Source of the DNA: Acidobacteriota bacterium
Lineage (GTDB): Bacteria; Acidobacteriota; UBA4820; DSQY01
Direction: 5' to 3'
NCBI GenBank assembly: GCA_040752915.1
Contig: JBFMHB010000014.1
Span: 1 to 51,268, forward strand
Length of the DNA: 51,268 bases
Of this stretch, positions 7,993 through 16,760 are shown in pieces (position 1 is the first letter of the stretch; each line of letters starts with the position of its first letter). The notes under the pieces were generated by a model. The model made no database searches and was not told the origin of the DNA. It worked only from the letters and a program-made list of their open reading frames with translations. Position numbers and translations under genes: made by a program.

Positions 7993-10094
7993 GACTCCGC
8001 CTGACTCCCCGCTCCTTCACCGTGGTGGTGGCCTTCCTGGGGCTTTCCCTGGTGGGCGGGTTCCTGTACTCCCTGCTGAAGCAGCAGGATGCCGCCGACC
8101 TCACCTCCGCCGGCGGGTTCCTCCTGACGGGGCTCGCTCTTTTGAACCTCCTCCTCATGACGGTGCTCCTCTTCGTTCTCTTTCGGGAGCTCGTCAAGGG
8201 ATTCCTGGCATGGAGAAGGCAGCGCGAGGGCGCGCGCTTCCGGACGCGGCTCCTGGGCGCCTTCGTGCTCCTCGGCCTCCTCCCATCGCTTTTCCTGTTC
8301 ATCAGCGGGATCCTGCTCATCCAATCCTCCGTGGACCGGTGGTTCCGGTCGCCGGTGCACGGGCTGACCACCGCGAGCCAGGAACTGGTGGACCGCGCCC
8401 TGGACCTGGCCCGGGAAGAGAGCCACCGGAAGGCCAAGGCGCTCGCCTGGCAGTTGAAGCAGGTTCCAGCAGGGCTGCGGCCGGCCCTCGCTGCCCACCT
8501 ATTCTCCGCGGGCGACGTGGACGCCTACTGCCTCGTGGCCCGCGACGGCAGGATCCTGGCCAAGGCCCCCGCCAACTTCCCCGCTCCGGACGCCTACAAG
8601 ATTTCCAAGGTCTTTCAGAAGGAGGGCCTCGTGGGGTGGATGGACCTCGCCCCCTCGCCCACCGTGACGAGCGGGGTGGCCCTGGACGAGGAGACCGGGA
8701 TTCTGGTCGGGCGTCGTCTTCCCTCCCAGCTGTACGCCCAGGCCAAGTACATCTCCGAGAACAACCGGGCCTACCTCCAGATCCGGAGCCGGCAGGAGAC
8801 CTTGCGGACCTCCATGATCTCCTCCTTCCTGGCCCTCACGCTCCTCGTGATCTTCGCGGCGGTGTGGATCGGGACCCATCTCTCCAAGGAGATCAGCGTT
8901 CCGCTCCAGCTCCTGATGGAGGGCACCCAGGCCCTGTCCCAGGGCAACCTGGCCCACCGCATCGATTATGAGGCGAAGGACGAGATCGGGATGGTGGTGG
9001 AGTCCTTTAATCGGATGGCCCGCGAAGTGGAGGCGGGCAAGGTGGAACTCGAGAGGAGCAATGTCGAGCTGCGTGCCGCCACCCAGGCATCCGAGGGCCG
9101 CCGCAGGTACATCGAGACCCTCCTGGAAACCCTCAACATCGGCGTCATCTCCACGGATCCGGAAGGGCAGATCCGGACCCTCAACACCAAGGCCCGGGAA
9201 ATCCTGGGCATGGACCCCGGCGAACCCGGAAGAAACGCGCTCACCCGGCCCGAGTGGCCCCCCATCCAAGCTCTCCTGTCCCCTCTTCCCCGCCGGCCCG
9301 TGCTCAACCGTGAGATCGCCCTCTCGGGCAAGCGCGGGCAATTCATCCTGTCCGTTTCCGCGAGCCCCCTGCAGGATCCATCCGGGACCACCACGGGCGT
9401 CCTTCTGATTCTGGAGGACATCACCGACCTCATGCGCGCCCAGCGCATCGCCGCCTGGCAGGAGGCGGCCCAGCGAATGGCGCACGAGATCAAGAACCCG
9501 CTCACTCCCATCCGGCTCTCGGCCCAACGCATCCGAAAGAAGGCCCAGGAAAGGAGCGCGGACCTGCTGGACGTGGTTCTTGAGGGCTGCACGGCCATCG
9601 AACGCGAGGTCCACACCATGATGACCATGGTGAACGAGTTCTCGCGCTTCGCCCGACTGCCGGAAATCCGGCCCAAGCCCGCCTCCCTCCTGGCGCTCAT
9701 CCAGGGGACCCTGACGCCGTACCGATCCGCCGCCGATTTCGTCCTGGACCTTCCCGCATCCTTTCCCCCCGTGCGTCTGGACGTGGAGCAGATGGGAAGG
9801 GTGCTCAAGAACCTCCTCGAGAACGCCATCCAGGCCATGGACGGGCCGGGAACCATCACGCTGACCTTGAAGGAGGAATCGGGGCAGGCCGTCCTCACGC
9901 TTCGAGACACGGGTCCGGGCATTCCGCCCGAGGCCAGATCGAAGCTCTTCGCCCCGTACTTTTCCACCAAGAGGAAGGGCACGGGCCTGGGCCTCGCCAT
10001 CGTGGCGAGGATCCTGGAGGAACACGGAGGAACGATCCGCGTGGACGAAACGTATTCGCAGGGGGCCGGTTTCATCCTGACCCTTCCCCTGTAA
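7989..10094 (+). CDS. ntrY: NtrY-like membrane sensor histidine kinase
   Basis: 701 residues. The ATG at 7989 overlaps the preceding stop (ATGA). Three hydrophobic segments (about 10-30, 42-65, 88-111) precede an extracytoplasmic sensor region (about 112-275), then a fourth membrane segment (about 275-298), HAMP (about 298-350), PAS (about 370-480) and a HisKA dimerisation domain with phospho-acceptor His499 in H-E-I-K-N-P. The ATPase domain has an N-box N-L-L-E-N-A, G1 D-T-G-P-G-I and G2 G-T-G-L-G-L. This layout matches NtrY. It should phosphorylate the NtrX-like regulator encoded 54 bases downstream. NtrYX systems respond to nitrogen, redox or envelope signals in different bacteria; the signal here is not visible. 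Confidence 0.93.
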   Translation: MRLRLTPRSFTVVVAFLGLSLVGGFLYSLLKQQDAADLTSAGGFLLTGLALLNLLLMTVLLFVLFRELVKGFLAWRRQREGARFRTRLLGAFVLLGLLPSLFLFISGILLIQSSVDRWFRSPVHGLTTASQELVDRALDLAREESHRKAKALAWQLKQVPAGLRPALAAHLFSAGDVDAYCLVARDGRILAKAPANFPAPDAYKISKVFQKEGLVGWMDLAPSPTVTSGVALDEETGILVGRRLPSQLYAQAKYISENNRAYLQIRSRQETLRTSMISSFLALTLLVIFAAVWIGTHLSKEISVPLQLLMEGTQALSQGNLAHRIDYEAKDEIGMVVESFNRMAREVEAGKVELERSNVELRAATQASEGRRRYIETLLETLNIGVISTDPEGQIRTLNTKAREILGMDPGEPGRNALTRPEWPPIQALLSPLPRRPVLNREIALSGKRGQFILSVSASPLQDPSGTTTGVLLILEDITDLMRAQRIAAWQEAAQRMAHEIKNPLTPIRLSAQRIRKKAQERSADLLDVVLEGCTAIEREVHTMMTMVNEFSRFARLPEIRPKPASLLALIQGTLTPYRSAADFVLDLPASFPPVRLDVEQMGRVLKNLLENAIQAMDGPGTITLTLKEESGQAVLTLRDTGPGIPPEARSKLFAPYFSTKRKGTGLGLAIVARILEEHGGTIRVDETYSQGAGFILTLPL

Positions 10095-10148
10095 GGGCCG
10101 GCGCGGCGGGGCGCGGGGCGCGCCCGGGGAGCCCGGCGGGAGCGAGGC

Positions 10149-11525
10149 ATGGCGAGAGGGCGCATTCTGATCGTGGACGACGAGCAGGGCATTCGGAACA
10201 CCCTGCGGCAGATCCTCGAGGACGAAGGCTACTCCGTCGAGGAGGCGGAGACGGGGGAGGCCGGCCTGGCCCTCGGCCAGTCGCGGGATTTCGATCTGAT
10301 CCTCCTGGACGTCTGGCTACCGGGCATGGACGGCGTGCAGGTCCTTGAGGCCCTGAAGGCATCGGGGCGCGAGGCGGAGGTCCTCATCATCTCCGGCCAC
10401 GGGAACATCGAGACGGCGGTGAGGGCCCTCAAACTGGGCGCCTTCGACTTCATCGAGAAACCCCTCTCCATGGACCGCATCCTGATCACCGTGGCCAACG
10501 CCCTGAAGAAGCGCCGGCTCGAGGAGCGGAACGTCCTTCTCCTGGACCAGATCAAGAGGGAGGTGACCCTCATCGGAGAGAGTCCGGCCATCCGCGCCCT
10601 CAAGGAGCAGATCCGCCGCGCGGCGCCGACGACCGGTCGGGTCCTGATCTTCGGAGAGAACGGAACGGGGAAGGAGCTTGTGGCGCGCCTGATCCACCTC
10701 AACAGCGACCGAAGGGACGAGGCTTTCGTGGAAGTGAACTGCGCGGCCATCCCCACCGAACTCATCGAGAGCGAGTTGTTCGGCCACCGGAAGGGGTCCT
10801 TCACGGGCGCCATCGAGCACAAGAAAGGTAAGTTCCTCATGGCCGACGGGGGAACGATCTTTCTGGACGAGGTGGGGGACATGAGCCTGGCCACCCAGGC
10901 CAAGGTCCTCCGCGTCCTCCAGGAGCAGGTGTTCGAGCCCGTGGGCGGAACGGAGGCCCTGCAGGTGGACGTGAGGGTCATCGCGGCCACGAACAAGGAC
11001 CTCAGCGCGGAGATCGGCCGTGGGACCTTTCGGGAAGACCTGTACTACCGCCTGGCCGTGATCCCGGTTCAGGTCCCCCCTCTCCGCAGCCGGAGGGAGG
11101 ACATCCCCCTCCTCTGCGCCCACTACCTGGATCTTTTCTGCAGGCAGTACGGCCGTCCCCCGAAAACCCTGGGGCGGGACGCGCTCCAGTCCCTCGCCCA
11201 GTACTCCTGGCCCGGGAACGTGCGAGAACTCCGAAACCTCATGGAGCGGGTGGCCATCATGGTATCCTCGAACGAGGTGGCGGCTTCGGACCTTCCGCTC
11301 TTCGCGGACCGCCCCGCTCCAAGGCGGGACGAACTCCCCTGGACGGGACCCCTGAAGGAGGCGCGGGAGGCTTTCGAGCGGGAGTTCATCCGGAAGGCGC
11401 TGGTCCGGCACGGCGGGAACATCTCCCGAACGGCCGAGGAACTGGAAATCGAGCGCCGCCACCTGTACCGCCGCATGGCGAGCGTGGGTCTGCAGAAGGA
11501 GAGCGACCATGGTCATGATCAATAG
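10149..11525 (+). CDS. ntrX: NtrX-like sigma-54-dependent response regulator
   Basis: 458 residues. The receiver domain (1-120) has acidic residues Asp10-Asp11, phospho-acceptor Asp54, Ser82 and Lys104. The AAA+ domain (about 140-365) has Walker A G-E-N-G-T-G-K-E (169-176), the sigma-54 contact loop as G-S-F-T-G-A (216-221; Ser replaces the usual Ala at position 2) and Walker B ending F-L-D-E (238-241). A Fis-type helix-turn-helix (about 420-450) binds enhancer DNA. The protein activates sigma-54 promoters, paired with the NtrY-like kinase upstream. Its last 17 bases overlap the start of the MglA-like GTPase gene, which indicates co-transcription and probable coupling. Confidence 0.93.
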   Translation: MARGRILIVDDEQGIRNTLRQILEDEGYSVEEAETGEAGLALGQSRDFDLILLDVWLPGMDGVQVLEALKASGREAEVLIISGHGNIETAVRALKLGAFDFIEKPLSMDRILITVANALKKRRLEERNVLLLDQIKREVTLIGESPAIRALKEQIRRAAPTTGRVLIFGENGTGKELVARLIHLNSDRRDEAFVEVNCAAIPTELIESELFGHRKGSFTGAIEHKKGKFLMADGGTIFLDEVGDMSLATQAKVLRVLQEQVFEPVGGTEALQVDVRVIAATNKDLSAEIGRGTFREDLYYRLAVIPVQVPPLRSRREDIPLLCAHYLDLFCRQYGRPPKTLGRDALQSLAQYSWPGNVRELRNLMERVAIMVSSNEVAASDLPLFADRPAPRRDELPWTGPLKEAREAFEREFIRKALVRHGGNISRTAEELEIERRHLYRRMASVGLQKESDHGHDQ

Positions 11526-12744
11526 GGCGACCAAGGAGATCACGCTCAAGATCGTCTACTACGGTCCAGGCCTCTGCGGCAAGACGACGAACCTCGAGCG
11601 GATCTTTTCCGCGGCCAACCCGGAGCGGAGGGGCAAACTGCTCACCGTCGCCACCGAGACCGACCGCACGCTCTTCTTTGATTTCCTCCCCATGGAGCTC
11701 GGAACCATCCGGGGAATGAAGGTGCGGGTCCAGCTTTATACCGTTCCCGGCCAGGTCTTCTACGACGCGACGCGGAGGATCGTCCTCCGCGGGAGCGACG
11801 GAGTCGTCTTCGTCGCGGACAGCCAGGCCGCCATGATGGACGCAAACCACGAGAGCGTGGAGAACCTGAAGCAGAATCTCCGGTTGAACAACCTCGACCC
11901 GGAGACCATCCCTCTCGTCTTCCAGTACAACAAGCAGGACCTGCAGGATCTCTCTCCCGCGGAGGACCTGGAGGAAAACCTGAACTGGCGGAGGGTTCCC
12001 AGCTTCCTGTCCGTGGCCACCACGGGACAGGGGGTGAACGAGACCCTCAAGAAGATCATCGAGGAGGTCATTCGGGATCTGCACCGGAAGGAGGAGGCTC
12101 TCCGCATCGCGGGCGGATCGCAGATGCCCGCCAGGCCCGCACCGGAGATCTTCGTCGCGCCCAAACCCGAAGCCAAACATTCCTCCTCGGAGCCTTCGGC
12201 CCCGGTGGAACCGGAGGAGGACCTCGCGCCTCCCGCCGAGCGCACCGCAGTGGCCGATCCCCGAGCGGAGGAACCCGTCGCGGCGGACTCGGCCGGAGAT
12301 TCCGACTCGGGATCGGGGGAGATCGTCACCGTTCCCGTGGAGCACGAGGACGAGATCTCCGGGGAGGATCTGGAGATCCTCGACCTGGAAGCCGTGGACG
12401 GCGATCTGGAGGCCTCCGGGCCGGTTTCGGCGCCCGTTCTCGATGCTTCGCCCGCTCCCCAGGCTTCTGCGGCGGAGACCCTGCTGCCGCCCGTCGAGAG
12501 GGAGGCCATCGCGATGGAGCCCATCGAACCCGCGGTGAGCCCCCTCTCTGGCGTGCCCCGGCCCGAACCCACCCAGGCAACGGTCGCCGAGCCTCCCATC
12601 GGCTCTCGGGGCGGCGCGTCCGAAGAGGACCTTGGGGCGATCCGCGCCGAACTGCAATCCCTGGCCCTGGCCCTCGCCTCCTTGACCCGCCGCGCGGAAG
12701 CCCTCGCCGAGCAGATCGACGACCTCCTCGGCCGGCAAGCCTGA
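11509..12744 (+). CDS. MglA-like small GTPase with long acidic C-terminal tail
   Basis: 411 residues, about twice the usual 195 for MglA. Residues 1-200 are the GTPase: G1 G-P-G-L-C-G-K-T (19-26), switch-2 T-V-P-G-Q (78-82) with Thr in place of the usual Asp as in MglA, G4 N-K-Q-D (141-144) and G5 near 168-171. Residues about 205-365 are Pro/Glu/Ser-rich and acidic, probably disordered. Residues about 370-411 are a predicted coiled coil. MglA sets cell polarity and pilus activity in Myxococcus. No MglB/roadblock partner is encoded in the window. AAGGAG lies 7 bases before the ATG at 11509; an ATG at 11515 is a weaker alternative. The 17-base overlap with ntrX puts it in that operon. Confidence 0.9.
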   Translation: MVMINRATKEITLKIVYYGPGLCGKTTNLERIFSAANPERRGKLLTVATETDRTLFFDFLPMELGTIRGMKVRVQLYTVPGQVFYDATRRIVLRGSDGVVFVADSQAAMMDANHESVENLKQNLRLNNLDPETIPLVFQYNKQDLQDLSPAEDLEENLNWRRVPSFLSVATTGQGVNETLKKIIEEVIRDLHRKEEALRIAGGSQMPARPAPEIFVAPKPEAKHSSSEPSAPVEPEEDLAPPAERTAVADPRAEEPVAADSAGDSDSGSGEIVTVPVEHEDEISGEDLEILDLEAVDGDLEASGPVSAPVLDASPAPQASAAETLLPPVEREAIAMEPIEPAVSPLSGVPRPEPTQATVAEPPIGSRGGASEEDLGAIRAELQSLALALASLTRRAEALAEQIDDLLGRQA

Positions 12745-12840
12745 AGGCAAGGGGAACGAGGGACTAGCCTCCCTCCATTCCCCAACGGCGGAGATCCGAG
12801 AAACCTCGGCCGGCGCTTCACATTGCGGCCCGAGCCAACA

Positions 12841-12928
12841 TGGCGGTGGGGGAGGGATTCGAACCCCCGGGCGGTTTCCCGCCGTCCGCTTTCAAGGCGG
12901 ATGCCTTCGACCTCTCGGCCACCCCACC
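12841..12928 (-). tRNA. tRNA-Ser (anticodon UGA)
   Basis: 88-base tRNA read on the minus strand. The acceptor stem GGTGGGG pairs with CCCCACC (5' end at 12928), the discriminator is G, and CCA is encoded (12841-12843). The anticodon TGA lies at 12892-12894 in the loop CTTGAAA. A long variable arm with a G-C stem marks the class II serine type. The T-loop GGTTCGAATCC is intact. Confidence 0.97.
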
Positions 12929-12936
12929 CCGCACCC

Positions 12937-12965
12937 ACCCTAGCGAGGGAGAGGGCGTTCGTCAA
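12937..12965 (-). promoter_or_regulatory. Promoter of tRNA-Ser
   Basis: On the minus strand, -35 TTGACG (12960-12965), a 17-base spacer and -10 TAGGGT (12937-12942). Transcription would start within about 2 bases of the mature tRNA 5' end. Confidence 0.65.
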
Positions 12966-13002
12966 CCTCGAACCGCCCCGTGCCGAGCCGCCAGGATCGT
13001 GC

Positions 13003-13446
13003 TTACAGTAGTTTCGCGAGCTGGTCGTTGGTCCGCCGGAGCTTCTGGGCCAGGTCCCTGACCAGGTTCTTCAGGAGCTTCATTTGAAGCGCCTCGCTAT
13101 GGGCCATCAGGGTTTCGTAGGCCTCGCGGTCGAATTCCAGCAGTTCTCCCTCGGAAAGGGCTTCCACGGTGGCGGACCTCGGTCCCTGGTCGATGAGGGC
13201 CAGTTCCCCGAAGCCGTCGGCCTCCTCGAAGCGTCCCAATTCGAGCTCGCCTCCTCCGTGGTACGTGAAGGCCCGGAACCGGCCCGCCTTGACGATGTAC
13301 AGGGAATGTCCGGGCTCCCCTTCCGAAAGCACCCTCTCCCCCGCCTTCACTTTTCGGTGCTTCACGAGCTTTGACACCTGGATGAGTTCGAGGCTGTCCA
13401 GGTCCCGGAAGAGCTCCATCCGCTTCAGGATCGCCGCGTGTTCCAT
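13003..13446 (-). CDS. Single-domain cyclic-nucleotide-binding protein
   Basis: 147 residues. The ATG at 13446 has GGAGGG about 8 bases upstream; a TTG two codons earlier is too close to that site. The whole protein is a Crp-type cNMP-binding fold: beta roll from about residue 10, phosphate-binding cassette F-G-E-L-A-L followed by R-S-A-T-V, then a C-terminal helical tail. There is no DNA-binding domain, so it is not a transcription factor; it may act as a small effector-binding regulatory subunit (inference). Whether it binds cAMP, cGMP or c-di-GMP cannot be told from the sequence. It has its own promoter and is convergent with nothing nearby. Confidence 0.85.
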   Translation of the reverse strand: MEHAAILKRMELFRDLDSLELIQVSKLVKHRKVKAGERVLSEGEPGHSLYIVKAGRFRAFTYHGGGELELGRFEEADGFGELALIDQGPRSATVEALSEGELLEFDREAYETLMAHSEALQMKLLKNLVRDLAQKLRRTNDQLAKLL

Positions 13447-13471
13447 CTCCAACTCCCTCCGGTTCCAGCCC

Positions 13472-13501
13472 AGGCTACCCCAGGGGAAGCGAAAAGGTCA
13501 A
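13472..13501 (-). promoter_or_regulatory. Promoter of the cNMP-binding protein gene
   Basis: On the minus strand, -35 TTGACC (13496-13501), an 18-base spacer and -10 TAGCCT (13472-13477), identical in -10 and spacing to the promoter at 3051-3080. Confidence 0.55.
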
Positions 13502-13596
13502 AGGGGCGGCCCCCCGCCGGACGCCATCAGCCCGGAGACGGGTGCGAGCCAACCAGTTGACTTGAAAGGGCTTGCTCGCGAAGGGACCGATTCCGC

Positions 13597-13625
13597 TTGA
13601 CCGGGCTTGAAGTTGGGCCTAAGTT
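13597..13625 (+). promoter_or_regulatory. Possible promoter of the OmpW-like gene
   Basis: -35 TTGACC (13597-13602), a 17-base spacer and -10 TAAGTT (13620-13625). The -10 is weak, but spacing and distance to the start (a leader of about 38 bases) fit. Confidence 0.4.
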
Positions 13626-13669
13626 ACTTGGCATAGAGCGGGATTGTCAGAAGTCAGAAGGAGGGACAC

Positions 13670-14323
13670 ATGCGGAAGAACGGTGTAGTGTGGATCGTGG
13701 CGACGCTGTTGCTCCTGGCCCTTCCCCTCGCGGCGGCGGCCCAGGACACGGGATGGATGGTTCGGGTGAGGGCCATCAACATCGCCCCCAACGACAGCAG
13801 CGACAAGATCATCGGGACGGGCACGGAAGTGGCGGTGGACTCCAAGACCGTGCCGGAACTGGACATCGTGTACAAATGGCACGAGAACTGGGGGCTCGAG
13901 CTCGTGCTGGCGGACGCCAAACATGACCTGTCCACCACCGGCGGCCTGATCGGAGGGGCCAACGTGGGGAGCGTGAAGGTGCTCCCGCCCACGCTGGTCT
14001 GCAACTACTTCTTCACCACCCAGAGTCAGTTTGACCCCTATCTGGGCCTCGGCCTCAACTACACCCGCTTTCACGGCTTCAGCCTGGCGAGCGACCTGAG
14101 GGCCCTCGGCGTGACGGGCGTGGACTTCGACAATTCCCTCGGGCTCGCCGCCCAGATGGGTTTCGACGTGGACTTTGGAAACCACTGGGTCTTCAACATG
14201 GACGTCAAGTACGCCTGGATCGACACGGAAGCCTCCATCAAGGCGGGTGCGGTCACGCTGGACACCATCGGCGTGGACGTCAATCCCTGGATCTTCGGGA
14301 TCGGCTTCGGCTACAAGTGGTAA
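13670..14323 (+). CDS. OmpW family outer-membrane beta-barrel protein
   Basis: 217 residues, the usual OmpW length. ATG at 13670 with AAGGAGG 6 bases upstream. A Sec signal peptide (about 1-24, A-A-A-A-Q) is followed by alternating amphipathic strands. The OmpW features visible are W-M-V-R-V-R-A near the mature N-terminus, P-P-T-L-V-C-N-Y-F in the middle, F-D-P-Y-L-G-L-G-L-N-Y-T and a C-terminal strand ending Y-K-W, the aromatic signal for barrel assembly. It likely forms an eight-stranded channel for small hydrophobic compounds, by family knowledge. A UUCG-loop terminator follows immediately. Confidence 0.9.
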   Translation: MRKNGVVWIVATLLLLALPLAAAAQDTGWMVRVRAINIAPNDSSDKIIGTGTEVAVDSKTVPELDIVYKWHENWGLELVLADAKHDLSTTGGLIGGANVGSVKVLPPTLVCNYFFTTQSQFDPYLGLGLNYTRFHGFSLASDLRALGVTGVDFDNSLGLAAQMGFDVDFGNHWVFNMDVKYAWIDTEASIKAGAVTLDTIGVDVNPWIFGIGFGYKW

Positions 14324-14347
14324 GGACCGGGTCCGTTGAGAACGCCG

Positions 14348-14374
14348 GGGGGGCGGCTTCGGCCGCCCCCCTTT
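14348..14374 (+). terminator. Intrinsic terminator with TTCG tetraloop after the OmpW-like gene
   Basis: A perfect 10-bp stem of six G and CGGC (14348-14357) pairs with 14362-14371 across a TTCG loop, followed by TTT. The tetraloop closed by C-G is extra stable. The T-tract is short, but position (25 bases past the stop) fits. It lacks a T-tract for the converging lepA transcript. Confidence 0.75.
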
Positions 14375-14427
14375 GCGTGCATCCCTCAGGCGAGATCCGC
14401 CGCGGCCCCCCGCCGGACGGCCCGAGA

Positions 14428-16236
14428 TCACTCCTGTTCGCCCTGGATCCTCAGCACCGACAGGAAGGCCTCCTGAGGAAGCTGGACGTCTCCCACGGAC
14501 TTCATCCGGCGCTTGCCTTCCTTCTGCTTTTCCAATAGCTTCCGCTTCCGCGTGATGTCCCCCCCGTAGCACTTGGCCAGCACGTCCTTTCGGAGGGCTT
14601 TCACGACCGTCCGGCAGATGATCCGGCTTCCCAGGGCCGCCTGGATGACGACTTCGAAGAGCTGCCTCGGGATGGCCTCCTTCAGCCGTTGGGCCATGGC
14701 CCGGCCGCGCGCCTCGGCCTGGGAGCGGTGGACGATGAAGGAGAGCGCGTCCACAGCCTTCCCGTTCACGAGGATGTCCAGCTTCACGAGGTCTCCCGGG
14801 CGGTACTCCTCGATCTGGTAGTCCATGGAGGCGTACCCGCGCGAGAGCGACTTGAGGCGGTCGTGGAAGTCCACGATGATCTCGCTCAGGGGCAGTTCGT
14901 ACTTCAGCACGATGGTGTCCTTCGAGGCGTACTGAAACCCCTTCTGGGTGCCCCGGCGCTCCTCCATGAGCTTCAGGAGGTTTCCCACGTATTCGCCACG
15001 GGTGAGCACGGTGACGAGGGCGTAGGGCTCTCGGATGGACTCCACGTCCTGGGGCGGCGGGAGGCTCGCGGGGTTTTCCACATCCACCGTCTCCCCCGTG
15101 ACCTTGAGCACCTGATACCGCACGTTGGGCGCGGTGGTGATCAGGTCGAGGTCGAATTCCCGCTCCAGTCGTTCCTGGATGATCTCCATGTGGAGGAAGC
15201 CCAGGAAGCCGCACCGGAAGCCGAATCCGAGGGCGTCGCTTGTCTCCGGCTCGAAGAAGAAGGAGGAGTCGTTGAGACGCAGCTTGTCCAGGGCCTCGCG
15301 CAGGTCCGGGTAGGCCGCCGGATCCACCGGGTAGAGCCCGGCGAAGACCATGGGCTTCACCTGTCGGAATCCGCCGAAGGGCGCCTCGGCGGGCCGCAGG
15401 GGATTGGTGAGAGTGTCCCCGATGGACACTTCGCGCACGTCCTTGATGCCCGCGATGACGAACCCCACTTCCCCCGCCTCCAGGACCGTCACCGGAACGG
15501 GCTTCGGCGTGAACACGCCCAGGGCCTCCACCGCGAACACCCGTCCCGTGGCCATGAATTTCACCGGCTCCTTGACCGCGAGCCGCCCGTCCATGATCCG
15601 GACGAGCATGACGACCCCCCGGTAGCTGTCGTACCAGGAGTCGAAGACCATGGCCTTGAGCGGGGCCTCCCGGTCTCCCCGAGGCGGAGGGAGCTTTTCC
15701 ACGACGGCTTCGAGAATATCAACGATGCCCAGCCTCTCCTTGGCGGACGCGAGGATGGCTCCGGAGGCGTCCAATCCGATCACTTCCTCGATCTCCTCCA
15801 TGGCTTTCTCGGGCTGGGCCGAGGGGAGGTCGATCTTGTTGATGACGGGCACGATCTCCAGCCCCCCGTCCACCGCCAGATAGGCGTTGGCCAGGGTCTG
15901 GGCCTCCACCCCCTGGCTCGCGTCCACCACGAGCAGGGCGCCCTCGCAGGCCGCCAGGGCCCGGCTCACCTCGTAGTTGAAGTCCACGTGGCCCGGAGTG
16001 TCGATGAGGTTGAGGCAGTATTCCCGCCCGTCCCTCGCCGAGTAGACCAGGCGCACGGCGTGGGCCTTGATGGTGATTCCCCGCTCCCGCTCCAGGTCCA
16101 TTCCGTCCAGGAACTGCTCGACCATCTCTCTCTCCGACACGGCGTGGGTCGCCTCCAGGAGGCGGTCCGAGAGGGTGGTCTTCCCGTGGTCGATGTGGGC
16201 GATGATGCAGAAGTTCCGGATGCGGGAAAGTTCCAT
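14428..16236 (-). CDS. lepA: Elongation factor 4 (LepA) GTPase
   Basis: 602 residues, full family length. G1 A-H-I-D-H-G-K-T-T (13-21), switch-2 D-T-P-G-H, G4 N-K-I-D, and the LepA-specific C-terminal domain with the conserved [16 protein letters not shown] stretch near the end. LepA is a ribosome-bound translation GTPase that can back-translocate ribosomes. The ATG at 16236 has no Shine-Dalgarno; instead an extended -10 (TGGTTAAAT) ends 6 bases upstream, suggesting a leaderless mRNA. It lies downstream of ridA on the same strand with a 96-base gap. Confidence 0.97.
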   Translation of the reverse strand: MELSRIRNFCIIAHIDHGKTTLSDRLLEATHAVSEREMVEQFLDGMDLERERGITIKAHAVRLVYSARDGREYCLNLIDTPGHVDFNYEVSRALAACEGALLVVDASQGVEAQTLANAYLAVDGGLEIVPVINKIDLPSAQPEKAMEEIEEVIGLDASGAILASAKERLGIVDILEAVVEKLPPPRGDREAPLKAMVFDSWYDSYRGVVMLVRIMDGRLAVKEPVKFMATGRVFAVEALGVFTPKPVPVTVLEAGEVGFVIAGIKDVREVSIGDTLTNPLRPAEAPFGGFRQVKPMVFAGLYPVDPAAYPDLREALDKLRLNDSSFFFEPETSDALGFGFRCGFLGFLHMEIIQERLEREFDLDLITTAPNVRYQVLKVTGETVDVENPASLPPPQDVESIREPYALVTVLTRGEYVGNLLKLMEERRGTQKGFQYASKDTIVLKYELPLSEIIVDFHDRLKSLSRGYASMDYQIEEYRPGDLVKLDILVNGKAVDALSFIVHRSQAEARGRAMAQRLKEAIPRQLFEVVIQAALGSRIICRTVVKALRKDVLAKCYGGDITRKRKLLEKQKEGKRRMKSVGDVQLPQEAFLSVLRIQGEQE

Positions 16237-16242
16237 GGGTCC

Positions 16243-16251
16243 ATTTAACCA
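16243..16251 (-). promoter_or_regulatory. Possible extended -10 promoter of lepA, leaderless spacing
   Basis: On the minus strand TGGTTAAAT (TG plus one base, then the hexamer TTAAAT at 16243-16248). Only 6 bases separate it from the ATG, so transcription would begin at or next to the start codon. No convincing -35 is present. Confidence 0.4.
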
Positions 16252-16332
16252 CAGAGGTCGCGGGGAGCCCAGCCGCCCCGAGGCGAGCGGCCCCGGGGCT
16301 CCCTCTCCCGCGTTCCCTCGGGTCGGGGGCCG

Positions 16333-16716
16333 CTAGGCGACCGCCGCGACGGCCTCGATTTCCACCAGTACGTCCTTGGGCAGCCGCGCCACCTCCACGG
16401 TGGCCCGGGCCGGGGCGCCTTCGGCGAAGAACTCCGCATACATGGCGTTCATGGCGGCGAAGTCCTCCATCCGCTTCAGGTACACCGTGGTCTTCACGAC
16501 TCCGCCCAGGGAGGACCCGCCCGCCTCGAGAACGGCCCGGAGGTTTTCGAGGACCCGACGCGTCTGGGCCGCGACGTCCGCCCCCTCCACCTGTCCCGTG
16601 GCGGGGTTCAGGGCGATCTGTCCCGAGCAGAAGAGAAACCCACCGGCACGGATCGCCTGGGAGTACGGGCCCAGGGCGGCGGGGGCACGGTCCGTGGAGA
16701 CGATTTCCTTCTTCAT
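16333..16716 (-). CDS. ridA: RidA family enamine/imine deaminase
   Basis: 127 residues, the normal RidA length. The ATG at 16716 has AGGGAGA 6 bases upstream; a longer frame adds 16 unconserved residues. The typical features are A-x-G-P-Y-S-Q-A-I near the start, F-C-S-G-Q-I, and the C-terminal A-R-A-T-V-E-V containing the catalytic Arg, followed by [10 protein letters not shown]. It hydrolyses reactive 2-aminoacrylate-type enamines released by PLP enzymes. It follows the secreted-protein gene by 44 bases. Confidence 0.95.
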   Translation of the reverse strand: MKKEIVSTDRAPAALGPYSQAIRAGGFLFCSGQIALNPATGQVEGADVAAQTRRVLENLRAVLEAGGSSLGGVVKTTVYLKRMEDFAAMNAMYAEFFAEGAPARATVEVARLPKDVLVEIEAVAAVA

Positions 16717-16760
16717 TTCGATTCTCCCTGGCGCGCGGACGGCACGGAACGCCTCCACCG

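Noticed and set aside
12795-12808. Small hairpin CCGAG/CTCGG after the MglA-like gene
   Set aside because: A five-base stem and no T-tract; chance is likely at this G+C content.
13618-13650. A sigma-54-type promoter before the OmpW-like gene
   Set aside because: TTGGCA is present, but the -12 GC element is not at the required spacing of ten bases from GG.
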